Shown here: positions 18,036 through 27,310 of the stretch, piece by piece
Layout of the letters: the number at the start of each line of letters is the position of its first letter
Numbering within the stretch: position 1 is the first letter of the stretch
Source: Flavobacterium muglaense
Lineage (GTDB): Bacteria; Bacteroidota; Bacteroidia; Flavobacteriales; Flavobacteriaceae
Reading direction: 5' to 3'
NCBI RefSeq assembly: GCF_014305155.1
Contig: NZ_JACRUK010000005.1
Span: 82,896 to 146,895 of the forward strand
Length of the DNA stretch: 64,000 nucleotides
Made by a program: the position numbers and the translations under genes
Notes under the pieces: model-generated
Told to the model about the DNA's origin: nothing
Databases searched by the model: none
The model's input: only the letters and a program-made list of their open reading frames with translations

Positions 18036-19116
18036 TTTAAAGAAAATTGCTATACTTTGTAATTATGAATTGCTTCCCGAACGTGTAGGAGGTATGGATT
18101 ATTTCTTTTGGGAGTTTGATGCCAGTTGTAAACGGAACAATATTCAAATAGATTGGTTTTTTCCCAACAAATCGGATCATGGTGACTATAACAAGCTCAC
18201 TATTTATGCAAGCGGGAATCAAAGTATCGAAGCTTTTTTTCTGGATTTCAGCAAAAAGCACGAGCCTACTTACACCCATATTATCACCCATTTTGTAGCA
18301 TTTTGTACGCCGTTTTTTAAAAAAATAAAACAACAGTTATCGACTGCTGAGGTAATTGGAGTCGATCATAACCCTAGGCCGTTGCACGGGTATCCGTTAA
18401 AAAAGAAAGTCGAAAAAAGACTAAAAGGATTGCTGTATTCTCGATATATCGATCAATTCATTGGGGTGTCTCCTTTTTCGGTTCACGCGATGATCCAGGA
18501 TTTTGGGAAACAAATAAAATCCAAAACGAAGCTTGTTTATAACGGATTGCAACAAGGCAACTTTAAACAAAAAACCAGTTTTGTTACAAATAATCGTTTT
18601 GTAGTTGCCTCGCATTTGCGAAAAGAAAAGGGAATTCAAGATTTAATTTTGGCTGTAAAATTATTGAATGATGAGGTTAAATTTGACTTTACCATTGCTA
18701 TTTATGGCGAAGGTTATTACCAAACTCATCTAGAAAACTGTATTAAAGAATACAATTTGCAAGATTATTTTAGTTTTAAAGGGAGTGTTTCTAATCTCAA
18801 AGAGTTGTATGCCAACTATGATTATTTAATACATCCATCGCATGGAGAAACTTTTGGTTATGCGGTTTTAGAGGGGTTGTTTTCTCATTTACCAGTGGTA
18901 ACTACTGCTAATCAAGGAAATGTTTTGGGATTAGTAATCGACAATCAAAACGGGTTTTTGTTTCAAGAACAAGATGTGGAAGGATTAAAAACAATTCTTC
19001 AAAATATTTTAAGTTCAAAAGCAGCTATCACTAGGGATGCCTTTACAGCTGATTTAAGTGATTTCTCGCTCCATAAAATGGTTGAAAATCACCTGCAATT
19101 ACTCTCTCAAAAATAA
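18028..19116 (+). CDS. Glycosyltransferase family 4
   Basis: A 362-residue GT-B protein. GVDHNPRPLHGYPLKKK near residue 110 and FIGVSPFSVHAMI near 145 lie in the acceptor domain. FVVASHLRKEKGIQDLILA near 191 opens the nucleotide-sugar domain. HPSHGETFGYAVLEGLFSHL near 270 is the classical E-x7-E donor loop of retaining GT4 enzymes. It overlaps the preceding gene by 8 bases. A promoter-like box begins 21 bases after its stop, so this may be the last gene of one transcript. Confidence 0.87.
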   Translation: MDNLKKIAILCNYELLPERVGGMDYFFWEFDASCKRNNIQIDWFFPNKSDHGDYNKLTIYASGNQSIEAFFLDFSKKHEPTYTHIITHFVAFCTPFFKKIKQQLSTAEVIGVDHNPRPLHGYPLKKKVEKRLKGLLYSRYIDQFIGVSPFSVHAMIQDFGKQIKSKTKLVYNGLQQGNFKQKTSFVTNNRFVVASHLRKEKGIQDLILAVKLLNDEVKFDFTIAIYGEGYYQTHLENCIKEYNLQDYFSFKGSVSNLKELYANYDYLIHPSHGETFGYAVLEGLFSHLPVVTTANQGNVLGLVIDNQNGFLFQEQDVEGLKTILQNILSSKAAITRDAFTADLSDFSLHKMVENHLQLLSQK

Positions 19117-19136
19117 GTATAACGCTCCTGAAATAG

Positions 19137-19144
19137 TATATTTG
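19137..19144 (+). promoter_or_regulatory. Candidate promoter, -7 box TATATTTG
   Basis: TATATTTG matches the Bacteroidota -7 consensus TAnnTTTG exactly. It lies 22 bases before the ATG of the MBOAT gene at 19167, in the first sizeable gap after a long run of overlapping genes. A clear -33 TTG is not seen. It implies that the acyltransferase and the genes after it can be transcribed separately from the upstream part of the cluster. Confidence 0.55.
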
Positions 19145-19166
19145 CGCCTTTCATTTATTATAACTT

Positions 19167-20600
19167 ATGTTTTTTAACTCCCTAACCTTCGCGGTTTTTT
19201 TACCCATCGTTTTTGTATTATACTGGTTTGTTTTTAATAAAAACAAAAGCAGTCAAAACCTACTTTTAATTCTAGCGAGCTATTATTTCTATTCCTGCTG
19301 GGATTGGCGTTTTTTATTTTTATTGGTTTTTTCTACTTTTCTGGATTATTATACCGGAATCCAAATAGAAAAAAACAAGAACGAAAAAATTAGGAAATTC
19401 TGGTTCTGGTTGAGCATCGGAATCAATTTAGGGTTTCTTGGGGTTTTTAAATACTATAACTTTTTTGCGAGTTCGTTTGCGACACTTTTAAGTGATTTCG
19501 GACTTAAAACAAGTCCGTTTTTGCTAGACGTCGTCTTGCCTGTGGGGATTTCATTTTATACTTTTCACGGTCTATCGTATGTAATTGACATTTATTACAA
19601 AAGGATAAAAGCCGAATACAACTTTGTGGACTACTCTTTATTTGTGAGTTATTTTCCGCTTTTAGTTGCTGGGCCAATTGAGAGAGCGACGCATTTACTG
19701 CCGCAGGTCAAGGTAAAAAGAACGTTTGACTATGAGAAAGCCAAGCAAGGTGCGTATCAATTTATATGGGGACTGGTAAAAAAAGTGGTTATTGCCGATA
19801 CTTGTGCCACCTATGCCAATGCTATTTTCGACAATTATACCCAGATGAATTCGTGGTCCTTAGTGTTGGGAGCGGTTTATTTTGCCTTCCAGATTTATGG
19901 CGATTTCTCCGGCTATTCGGATATGGCATTGGGAATGTCTAAGTTATTCGGGATGGATTTACTACGGAACTTTAATTACCCTTATTTTTCGAGAGATATT
20001 GCCGAGTTCTGGCGTCGTTGGCACATTTCCTTGTCCTCTTGGTTTCGGGATTATTTATATATTCCGTTGGGAGGGAGCAAAGGGTCTAAAATGAAACAAG
20101 TACGCAATGTGTTTATCATCTTTGTAGTCAGTGGTTTTTGGCATGGCGCTAATTGGACGTATCTGGCCTGGGGATTTATCAACGCCTTGTATTTCTTACC
20201 GCTTTTAGTACTCAATAAAAACCGTTCGAATATGGAGATGGTGCAGTTGCAATGGAATTTCGCTTCCGCAAAAGAGATTCTGCACATTTTTTACACTTTT
20301 GCATTAGCGTGCTTGGCTTGGATCTTTTTTAGAGCGAAGTCGATTACAGATGCCGTTTTGTACATCAAAAGAATATTCACTGAGGGGAATTTTAGTTCGC
20401 AATACCTTACTAACGAACGCTACAATTACGAACTACTGTTGATGATTGCACTTTTTGTTGTGGTCGAATGGAACTATCGATTCAAAGAAGAACCACTTTC
20501 GGGTAAAAACAGTTGGTTGAAGGTCGCTTTAGCAATTGCTGCTATTATTGCCTTAGGAACCTACTCTGATTACAAAGAATTTATCTACTTCCAATTTTAA
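19167..20600 (+). CDS. MBOAT family O-acyltransferase (AlgI/DltB-like)
   Basis: A 477-residue polytopic membrane protein that probably moves acetyl or another acyl group across the inner membrane onto the polysaccharide. Key motifs are LPVGISFYTFHGLSYVIDIY near residue 128, the conserved RRWHISLSSWFRDYLYIPLG near 287, and GFWHGANWTY near 325, whose His is the MBOAT catalytic residue. The length and motif order match the AlgI/PatA type. It is followed 21 bases later by an SGNH-like protein, the usual partner that completes transfer in the periplasm. Confidence 0.9.
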   Translation: MFFNSLTFAVFLPIVFVLYWFVFNKNKSSQNLLLILASYYFYSCWDWRFLFLLVFSTFLDYYTGIQIEKNKNEKIRKFWFWLSIGINLGFLGVFKYYNFFASSFATLLSDFGLKTSPFLLDVVLPVGISFYTFHGLSYVIDIYYKRIKAEYNFVDYSLFVSYFPLLVAGPIERATHLLPQVKVKRTFDYEKAKQGAYQFIWGLVKKVVIADTCATYANAIFDNYTQMNSWSLVLGAVYFAFQIYGDFSGYSDMALGMSKLFGMDLLRNFNYPYFSRDIAEFWRRWHISLSSWFRDYLYIPLGGSKGSKMKQVRNVFIIFVVSGFWHGANWTYLAWGFINALYFLPLLVLNKNRSNMEMVQLQWNFASAKEILHIFYTFALACLAWIFFRAKSITDAVLYIKRIFTEGNFSSQYLTNERYNYELLLMIALFVVVEWNYRFKEEPLSGKNSWLKVALAIAAIIALGTYSDYKEFIYFQF

Positions 20601-20621
20601 AAATATATAGTACTAATTGAT

Positions 20622-21506
20622 ATGAAAAAGTTTTTACTTTTTATTTTAAAAATAAGCATCGTTCTTGTAGTTGTTGCTATTGCGCTAGACTTTGGTTTTA
20701 CAACCATTTACAAACAATCTAAAAACAGAGGGAAAATCGATTATGTTTTTAATTCAAACGCTCGTAAATATGATGTGGTAATTTTAGGTTCGTCAAGAGC
20801 CAACAATCATTTTGTTTCTGATTTGTTCGAAAAACAAGGCTTAAAAACATTCAATTACGGGATGAGTGGCGGGCATTTATTTGAAGCGGATTTGCTCCTG
20901 AAATTGATGATCGAACGAAAATACCAAATCAAAAATGTAATTCTTGAAGCCGATTTGAATCTATCAAATGACCAGCAATCAGAGGGGGTTTCAGCCAAAT
21001 ACTTACCGTATTTACATAGCTCAGAAACCGTACGAAAACATTTTGAAAACGAACAAGATTTCAACGAGCTCTATTATATTCCTTTTTATAGGTATTTGAA
21101 GTTTGAAACTAAGATAGGGTTTCGTGATATGTTCAAAGTGGCAACCAACGAAAAAACGTCAGTTTTAAATAACAAAGGCTATTACTCTTTAGGGAAAACC
21201 AAAGGGAATATGAAAAACAATATTGTCAATTTGAATCCGTTGCCTCACAACAAATATTATGAAGAGATAAAAGCTTTATGCAGGGCCAATAATATTCATT
21301 TCATTGCCATCATGACACCTATGTGTGAAAATGTTACCGGAATGAATTATTTTGATAAAGTACACAAAGCGTATCCTGAAATTCACAATTACGAAAATGC
21401 AGTGGTAGAAAACAAGTATTTTTCTTCTTGTGGTCACATGAATGATGAAGGCGCGCGCCTGTTTACAAATGTTATTATACACGATTTTTTTAAATCAAAA
21501 AAATGA
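20622..21506 (+). CDS. SGNH/GDSL-like membrane-anchored protein, MBOAT partner
   Basis: This 294-residue protein has one N-terminal membrane segment (residues 5-26) and a periplasmic domain. VILGSSRANNHFVSDLF near residue 55 supplies the nucleophile-type Ser of an SGNH fold, GMSGGHLFE follows, and CGHMNDEGARLF near 271 contains the terminal His with a nearby Asp. Such proteins act with MBOAT acyltransferases (AlgJ/AlgX-like logic) to place acyl groups on glycans. The gene after it starts inside its stop codon (ATGA). The acyl group and target sugar are inferred only. Confidence 0.7.
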   Translation: MKKFLLFILKISIVLVVVAIALDFGFTTIYKQSKNRGKIDYVFNSNARKYDVVILGSSRANNHFVSDLFEKQGLKTFNYGMSGGHLFEADLLLKLMIERKYQIKNVILEADLNLSNDQQSEGVSAKYLPYLHSSETVRKHFENEQDFNELYYIPFYRYLKFETKIGFRDMFKVATNEKTSVLNNKGYYSLGKTKGNMKNNIVNLNPLPHNKYYEEIKALCRANNIHFIAIMTPMCENVTGMNYFDKVHKAYPEIHNYENAVVENKYFSSCGHMNDEGARLFTNVIIHDFFKSKK

Positions 21507-22648
21507 AAATAGCTTTTCTTACACCAGAATATCCGCATGTTCTTACTGGAAATTCAGGAGGGATAGGTACTAGCATCAAGAACCTGGCGGTAGGACTTGT
21601 TGCAGCTGGTTGTGAAGTACATGTTTTAGTGTATGGACAAGATCAAGATGCCGTTTTTAAGGATGAAAAGGTGGTGATTCAACGCTTAAAAAATATTAAA
21701 ATTAAAGGCTTGTCTTGGTTTTTTACTCGAAAAAAAATCGAACGCATTATCAATCAATTGCATAAAAGCAACCAAGTCGATTTAGTTGAAGCGTCAGATT
21801 GGACGGGAATCACCTCTTTTATTAGCCCGAAAAAATGCCCGATAGTGATTCGTTTGAATGGTTCAGATACCTATTTCTGTAATTTAGACCATCGCAAGGT
21901 AAAATGGAAAAATAAATTTCATGAAAAACGGGCATTACAAAAGGCTGACGCGTTACTCTCTGTTAGTCAGTTTACCGCTGATCAAACGAATGCTGTTTTT
22001 GGGCTAAATAAAAAATTCACTATCATCCCTAATTCGATTGACGTCAGTTCGTTTGATCAAAACGAAGATAGCGTTGTTATACCCAATACTGTTTTGTATT
22101 TTGGAAGTCTCATTCGAAAAAAAGGACTGCTAGAACTGCCATTCATTTTTAATGAATTGGTCGCACTAAATCCAACTGTACAATTGGTTATAGTAGGTAA
22201 AGATGTGCCAGATATTATTTCGGGTGCTGCTTCAACTTGGGAAATGATGCAAGAGCTGTTTACGCCAGAAGCTTTATTGCGTGTCAATTATGTTGGAGCG
22301 GTACCGTATGCAGCAATTCAGCAGCATATAAATGCAGCAACCGTTTGTGTTTTTCCTTCGTTTGCGGAGGCTTTACCAGTCTCGTGGATAGAAGCAATGG
22401 CGTTAAGAAAACCAATAGTATCTTCCAATATTGGCTGGGCTTCGGATGTAATTGATGATGGTATAAATGGATTTTTGGTGCACCCAAAAGAACACTCCCT
22501 TTATGCTGCTAAGATAAATTCGATATTAGAAAATGCAGCTTTACAGCAAAAGTTAGGTTTAGCCGCCAGAGAAAAAGCAATAGCGAAATTTAGCATTGCA
22601 GTTGTAGCAAAGCAAAGCATGGATTTTTATAAAACTGTAATTCAATAA
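21503..22648 (+). CDS. Glycosyltransferase family 4
   Basis: A 381-residue GT-B enzyme: KIAFLTPEYPHVLTGNSGGI with its Gly-rich acceptor loop, ASDWTGITSF near residue 97, and LYFGSLIRKKGLLELPFIF near 197 at the start of the donor domain. FPSFAEALPVSWIEAMALRK near 282 is the E-x7-E motif. All expected landmarks are present. It overlaps the SGNH-like gene by 4 bases, indicating coupling. It builds a retained-anomer linkage; the sugars are unknown. Confidence 0.88.
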   Translation: MKIAFLTPEYPHVLTGNSGGIGTSIKNLAVGLVAAGCEVHVLVYGQDQDAVFKDEKVVIQRLKNIKIKGLSWFFTRKKIERIINQLHKSNQVDLVEASDWTGITSFISPKKCPIVIRLNGSDTYFCNLDHRKVKWKNKFHEKRALQKADALLSVSQFTADQTNAVFGLNKKFTIIPNSIDVSSFDQNEDSVVIPNTVLYFGSLIRKKGLLELPFIFNELVALNPTVQLVIVGKDVPDIISGAASTWEMMQELFTPEALLRVNYVGAVPYAAIQQHINAATVCVFPSFAEALPVSWIEAMALRKPIVSSNIGWASDVIDDGINGFLVHPKEHSLYAAKINSILENAALQQKLGLAAREKAIAKFSIAVVAKQSMDFYKTVIQ

Positions 22649-22651
22649 AAT

Positions 22652-24190
22652 TTGATTTTTATATATCATACTAACAATGCCATTTCAAGGGTCGAAAATG
22701 AATTAGGAGAACTGATTGATTTTGACGCTACCGTTTCGGTCTCTTTCGGATTGCGACAAATAGCGGCCAAGAATCCGGATGTTGTTTTAGTATGGTGTCA
22801 CGTAGATTACGCGAAGGGTTTGAATATTGAGGTTGTAAACAAGTTGTTTCACCACAATAAATTAATGCTTTCTTTTAACCCAAATAACAGCTTTTTTATA
22901 AGTGAACAAATTGGGTATATTGATGAGTCATTATTTGTGAATGTCAATAAAAAAGTGCGTTTTCCTACTTGGCAAATGAGTAGTGCTGTGGGCATGATTC
23001 ATGCTTCGGTACTTGTCAAGTTAGAAAGTATTCCTTGTCAAAATAATTTGGATTATTATTTGAGCTCGATAGCAAAGTTAGCAATGCCAAAAGGTTTGCT
23101 GTGCTATTCAGAACCTAGATTGCTATTCGACCAAAACAATAGTAAGGAAGTAACAGCGTCAATGTTCACTTTGTTTCGATTTGTAAAACAACATTATAAA
23201 ACGCGTTGGGTCTTTTTATTGTTTCTTAATTTATTATGGTACGAAAACAAGCTGCCGATTTTTCCTTTTTTTCTTTCGCTGTTTTATAAAAGAAGAGTAG
23301 CAAGTAAGATTAATTTAGAGGATATAAAAGTCGCCTCAAATGAGAATGTTGTACAACAGAAAACCATTGATGTTATTATCCCGACTATAGGGAGGGAAAA
23401 ATACTTGCACGATGTTTTAAAGGATTTAGCAAAACAAACAGTATTGCCGCAAAAGGTCATTGTTGTAGAGCAAAACCCAGTTGATAAAAGTGTTTCCGAC
23501 TTAGATTATCTAATAAAGGAAAGTTGGCCTTTTGAAATTAAACATATTTTCACGCATCAAGCAGGAGCTTGTAATGCTAGAAATCTCGCATTGCAAGAGG
23601 TAGAAAGTGAATGGGTTTTTCTAGCGGATGATGATAATCGTTTTGAATCTACTTTAATAGAAACTGTTTTTGTACAACTGACGCAGTATGGAGCTTATGC
23701 AGTTTCGGTGGCCTATCCTCAAAATAGAGAAGCAGTTTTGATTTCGAATGTAAAGCAAGCTGAAACTTTTGGAGCTGGAAATAGTTTTGTAAAAAAGGAA
23801 CTGCTAAACGGAGTTTCGTTTCAAAAAGGTTATGAATTTGGTTATGGAGAAGACAATGATTTCGGGATGCAAATTAGAAATCAAGGTATTGATGTGTTGT
23901 ATTTGCCTGAACCTCGAATTTTACATTTAAAAGCGCCAATGGGTGGTTTTAGAACCAAACCCAAACTAGCTTGGGAGCATGATGAAATTCAGCCAAAACC
24001 CTCTCCTACGGTAATGTTGTTTCAAATTAACCATAAAACAAAACAGCAAAACTTAGGCTATAAGACTATTTTATTTTTTAAGTATTACCAGCACCAATCC
24101 ATAAAAAACCCATTTACTTATTTCATAAATTTTAAAAAACAATGGAAACGCAGTATCTATTGGGCAGGTAAATTAAATACTACAGTATGA
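22652..24190 (+). CDS. Glycosyltransferase family 2 with an extra N-terminal domain
   Basis: A 512-residue protein starting at TTG 22652, 3 bases after the previous stop. The GT2 catalytic domain begins only at about residue 235 (DVIIPTIGREKYLHDVLKDL). It includes VVEQNPV, FLADDDNRFES as metal motif and YGEDNDFGMQI as acidic motif. The first 230 residues form a separate alpha/beta domain that I do not recognise; it may bind acceptor or another subunit. Its stop overlaps the next GT2 start as ATGA. Function of the extra domain is open. Confidence 0.78.
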   Translation: MIFIYHTNNAISRVENELGELIDFDATVSVSFGLRQIAAKNPDVVLVWCHVDYAKGLNIEVVNKLFHHNKLMLSFNPNNSFFISEQIGYIDESLFVNVNKKVRFPTWQMSSAVGMIHASVLVKLESIPCQNNLDYYLSSIAKLAMPKGLLCYSEPRLLFDQNNSKEVTASMFTLFRFVKQHYKTRWVFLLFLNLLWYENKLPIFPFFLSLFYKRRVASKINLEDIKVASNENVVQQKTIDVIIPTIGREKYLHDVLKDLAKQTVLPQKVIVVEQNPVDKSVSDLDYLIKESWPFEIKHIFTHQAGACNARNLALQEVESEWVFLADDDNRFESTLIETVFVQLTQYGAYAVSVAYPQNREAVLISNVKQAETFGAGNSFVKKELLNGVSFQKGYEFGYGEDNDFGMQIRNQGIDVLYLPEPRILHLKAPMGGFRTKPKLAWEHDEIQPKPSPTVMLFQINHKTKQQNLGYKTILFFKYYQHQSIKNPFTYFINFKKQWKRSIYWAGKLNTTV

Positions 24191-25179
24191 AATTCTCTTT
24201 GATTATTTGTACCTATATGCGTCCTGAACCTTTGCTGAAATTATTACTATCAGTACAGCAGCAAACGGTATATCCAGACGAAATTTTAATTGTTGATGGT
24301 TCTACGGATGACGCTACAAAGGCAATTTTGCAGATGCATGTTATTGATAATATAAGATATTATAAGGTTTTAGACCACGAACGAGGTTTAACCAAGCAAC
24401 GTAATTATGGTGTTGCACGTGTGGGTGAGGAGATAGAAGTGGTTTGTTTTCTTGATGATGACACTGTTTTAGAAAGCGATTACTTTGAACAAATTTTAAA
24501 AACATATAGTGATTATCCTGAAGCTCTAGGGGTAGGAGGCTATATTATAAATGAAACTAAAAGTGAGTTTGTAGGCTATGATTATAAACCAATAATTAAA
24601 GAATATTATTTTGATGGCTGGAAGCAAAAAGACGGTAGTCGTTTTGTGATGCGCAAAAAACTGGGTCTCGATAGTGATTGCCCGCCCGGATATTCATCCA
24701 TGTATTCGCACGGACGCAGTGTGGGGTTTTTACCTCCAAGCGGCAAAATATATCCTGTAGAAATGTTGATGGGAGGCGTTTCGTCTTTTAGGAAAACAGT
24801 TTTTAATACCCTTCAGTTTTCCACTTATTTTGAAGGTTATGGTTTGTATGAAGACGCCGATTTTACATTGAGAGTTTCTAAAATAGGGAAATTATATTTG
24901 AATACTGCAGCAAAACTAAATCACTACCATGATGCCGCTGGTAGACCTAATCAGTACTTATATGGCAAAATGGTGGTACGAAATGGCTGGTATGTATGGC
25001 GTACTAAAAATCCAAACCCAATATTTAAACATCAATTAAAATGGCACGCCATTACTATTTTATTAACGGTGATTCGTTTTACAAATGTAATTACAAGTTC
25101 AAGTAGAAAAGAAGCATTTACCGAAGCCTTGGGTAGAACGGTAGGTTGGTGGAGTTTGTTGATTAATAAACCAAAATAA
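24187..25179 (+). CDS. Glycosyltransferase family 2
   Basis: A 330-residue GT-A enzyme with FSLIICTYMRPEPLLKLLLS at the N-terminus, IVDGSTDDAT, CFLDDDTVLE as the metal-binding motif near residue 90, and YEDADFTLRV as the acidic motif near 220. The C-terminal part is basic with a hydrophobic stretch, compatible with a membrane-surface location. It overlaps the preceding gene by 4 bases. Domain order and length match chain-extending GT2 enzymes of capsule clusters. Confidence 0.86.
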   Translation: MKFSLIICTYMRPEPLLKLLLSVQQQTVYPDEILIVDGSTDDATKAILQMHVIDNIRYYKVLDHERGLTKQRNYGVARVGEEIEVVCFLDDDTVLESDYFEQILKTYSDYPEALGVGGYIINETKSEFVGYDYKPIIKEYYFDGWKQKDGSRFVMRKKLGLDSDCPPGYSSMYSHGRSVGFLPPSGKIYPVEMLMGGVSSFRKTVFNTLQFSTYFEGYGLYEDADFTLRVSKIGKLYLNTAAKLNHYHDAAGRPNQYLYGKMVVRNGWYVWRTKNPNPIFKHQLKWHAITILLTVIRFTNVITSSSRKEAFTEALGRTVGWWSLLINKPK

Positions 25180-25206
25180 TTTTTCTATTTGCGATTGCAC
25201 TGATAT

Positions 25207-26160
25207 ATGATGAAAAAGATAGAATTACTAAATATTCCTAATTACTATACCTCCTATTATTTATTAGGATTACAACAGGTCTGTATTTTAATTTTTAAAA
25301 TGGATATTAATTTTATTGGTTATAATAATAAACCAGTCCTTGTTTTTAGAATGGATGGTAAAATTGTAGTGATTGACAATGATGATCCTGTAGGGGTACA
25401 TCAAGATTTATATGATATTTGCAGTTTGTATTTTGTTACAAATAAGTTAATGGGGCATGCTGCTTATGAGCAGCCTAAGGTTAAACCTTTATATCCTCAT
25501 TATCCTGTCAATATAGTCACGCTGTATTGTCGTGTTTTTGGTATTGGCTTGTTTCGTTTTTTGAAACTGAAAGAGGTAGTTAGACAGTTGTATATACTAG
25601 TTCGAAGACCAGTGTATGAAAATTACAAAGTTAGATTTGAAAAGGAAAATTTTATTTTTTTCTCGTCAAATATTTGGAAAAAAGAATCGGAGACTAATGA
25701 AATAAGAGCGGCGTTTATTCGTTTTTGTAGAGCAGATAGCAGAATAAAATTTGAAGGAGGTTTTGTTCCTCGGTCAGATGGTTTTAATTATGGTTATGAT
25801 AATGAGCTTAATAGTAAAAAGTATTCGCCAATGAAATTTTCAAAATTGAATGCTAAATCATTGGTAGCCTTAAATAATCCCGCTGTTTGTGGTGCCATAA
25901 GTTGGAGATTAGCCGAATATTTAAATCAAGGTTTATTTGTTTTGTCGTTTCCTTTTAAAGTTCAATTGCCCAATGATTTTGTGAATAGTTCTGGTATTTA
26001 TTCAATTACAGCTGTAGCACACTACAAAGAGGTACTGGATTATGTAATTGAAAATCCTGAAGCTCATAAAGTCATTGGCGCTAAAGCTAAATTATACTTT
26101 GACACCTATTGCACACCATTGGCTCAGGCACATTATATTATTAATTCTCTTGTTGAATAG
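25207..26160 (+). CDS. Uncharacterised protein, possibly glycosyltransferase-like
   Basis: The family of this 317-residue protein is not clear to me. No signal peptide is seen. A C-terminal segment, AISWRLAEYLNQGLFVLSFP near residue 223, resembles the conserved C-terminal region of exostosin-like or GT1-like transferases, and the final 30 residues could be the closing helix of a GT-B fold. Two ATGs (25207 and 25210) compete for the start. It sits between GT2 and GT4 genes in the same orientation, so a role in glycan assembly is likely but not shown. Confidence 0.5.
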   Translation: MMKKIELLNIPNYYTSYYLLGLQQVCILIFKMDINFIGYNNKPVLVFRMDGKIVVIDNDDPVGVHQDLYDICSLYFVTNKLMGHAAYEQPKVKPLYPHYPVNIVTLYCRVFGIGLFRFLKLKEVVRQLYILVRRPVYENYKVRFEKENFIFFSSNIWKKESETNEIRAAFIRFCRADSRIKFEGGFVPRSDGFNYGYDNELNSKKYSPMKFSKLNAKSLVALNNPAVCGAISWRLAEYLNQGLFVLSFPFKVQLPNDFVNSSGIYSITAVAHYKEVLDYVIENPEAHKVIGAKAKLYFDTYCTPLAQAHYIINSLVE

Positions 26161-26194
26161 TTAATACTGCTGTTCGCCTTTTAAGTTCATAAAT

Positions 26195-27310
26195 ATGCGA
26201 TTTTTAATCTTAACTCATGTTCCACATATCATTGAAAGTGATCACTATTTTGCTTACGCACCTTACGTTCGAGAGATGAATATTTGGACACCAAATATTG
26301 ATGATGTAGTTATTGTAGCTCCAGTTGACAATAGTTTGAAAACAGCTATACATTTGGCTTATGAGAAACAAAACATTCGGTTTATAAGCATTGAAAATTT
26401 TGATGTTTTAAGTTTAAAAGGCAGTTTGCGTACTTTTGTTAAAATCCCAAAAATACTGTGGATATTATATAAATCCATGCGTCAGGCAGATCATATTCAC
26501 CTTCGTTGCCCTGGAAATATAGGATTACTAGCTTGCTTTGTTCAAATTTTATTTCCAAACAAAAAGAAAACAGCCAAGTACGCAGGGAATTGGGATCCGA
26601 AATCAAAGCAGCCTTGGACTTATAAATTGCAGCAGAAAATACTTCAAAATACTTTTTTGACTAGAAATATGCAGGTTTTAATTTACGGCACATGGGAAGG
26701 GCAAACTAAAAATTGCAAATCATTTTTTACAGCCAGTTATTTTGAAAACGAAAAAAAGGATTTGGTGGTTAAAAATTTAGATTCAACTATTAGATTTATG
26801 TTTGTTGGTGCCTTGGTGAAAGGAAAAAATCCTTTGTATGCCATACGTTTAGTAGAGGGTTTAATACGTAAAGGGTTCAATGTTGGCTTGGATTTATATG
26901 GTGATGGTATTGAAAGAAACAATTTAGAAGCCTATATTGCAGCAAATAGTTTAAGTAGATTTATTACCCTACAAGGGAATCAAGATAAAGAGGCTTTGAA
27001 AAAAGCATACCAACAAAGTCATTTTACACTGCTGCCTTCTGAAAGTGAAGGTTGGCCAAAAGCAATTGCTGAGGCCATGTTTTGGGGATCAGTGCCTGTT
27101 GCAACTGCAGTTTCTTGCGTTCCCTTTATGTTAGATTATGAAAGTAGAGGAGTGTTGTTGACTATGAACATAAATGATGATATCGAAAAATTGATCACTA
27201 TTTTACAAAATAATAATGACTATAAAATAAAGCAAAAACGCGCCTTCGATTGGTCTCAACAGTATACGCTTGACCTTTTTGAAACGGAAATAAAAAAACT
27301 ATTGATCTAA
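26195..27310 (+). CDS. Glycosyltransferase family 4
   Basis: A 371-residue GT-B enzyme. HIHLRCPGNIGLLA near residue 98 and AKYAGNWDPKSKQP near 130 lie in the acceptor half. FMFVGALVKGKNPLYAIRLV near 200 opens the donor half. LLPSESEGWPKAIAEAMFWG near 276 carries the E-x7-E motif. Its TAA stop shares its last base with the start of the next GT4 gene, a strong sign of coupling. The preceding 34-base gap shows no exact promoter box. Confidence 0.87.
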   Translation: MRFLILTHVPHIIESDHYFAYAPYVREMNIWTPNIDDVVIVAPVDNSLKTAIHLAYEKQNIRFISIENFDVLSLKGSLRTFVKIPKILWILYKSMRQADHIHLRCPGNIGLLACFVQILFPNKKKTAKYAGNWDPKSKQPWTYKLQQKILQNTFLTRNMQVLIYGTWEGQTKNCKSFFTASYFENEKKDLVVKNLDSTIRFMFVGALVKGKNPLYAIRLVEGLIRKGFNVGLDLYGDGIERNNLEAYIAANSLSRFITLQGNQDKEALKKAYQQSHFTLLPSESEGWPKAIAEAMFWGSVPVATAVSCVPFMLDYESRGVLLTMNINDDIEKLITILQNNNDYKIKQKRAFDWSQQYTLDLFETEIKKLLI

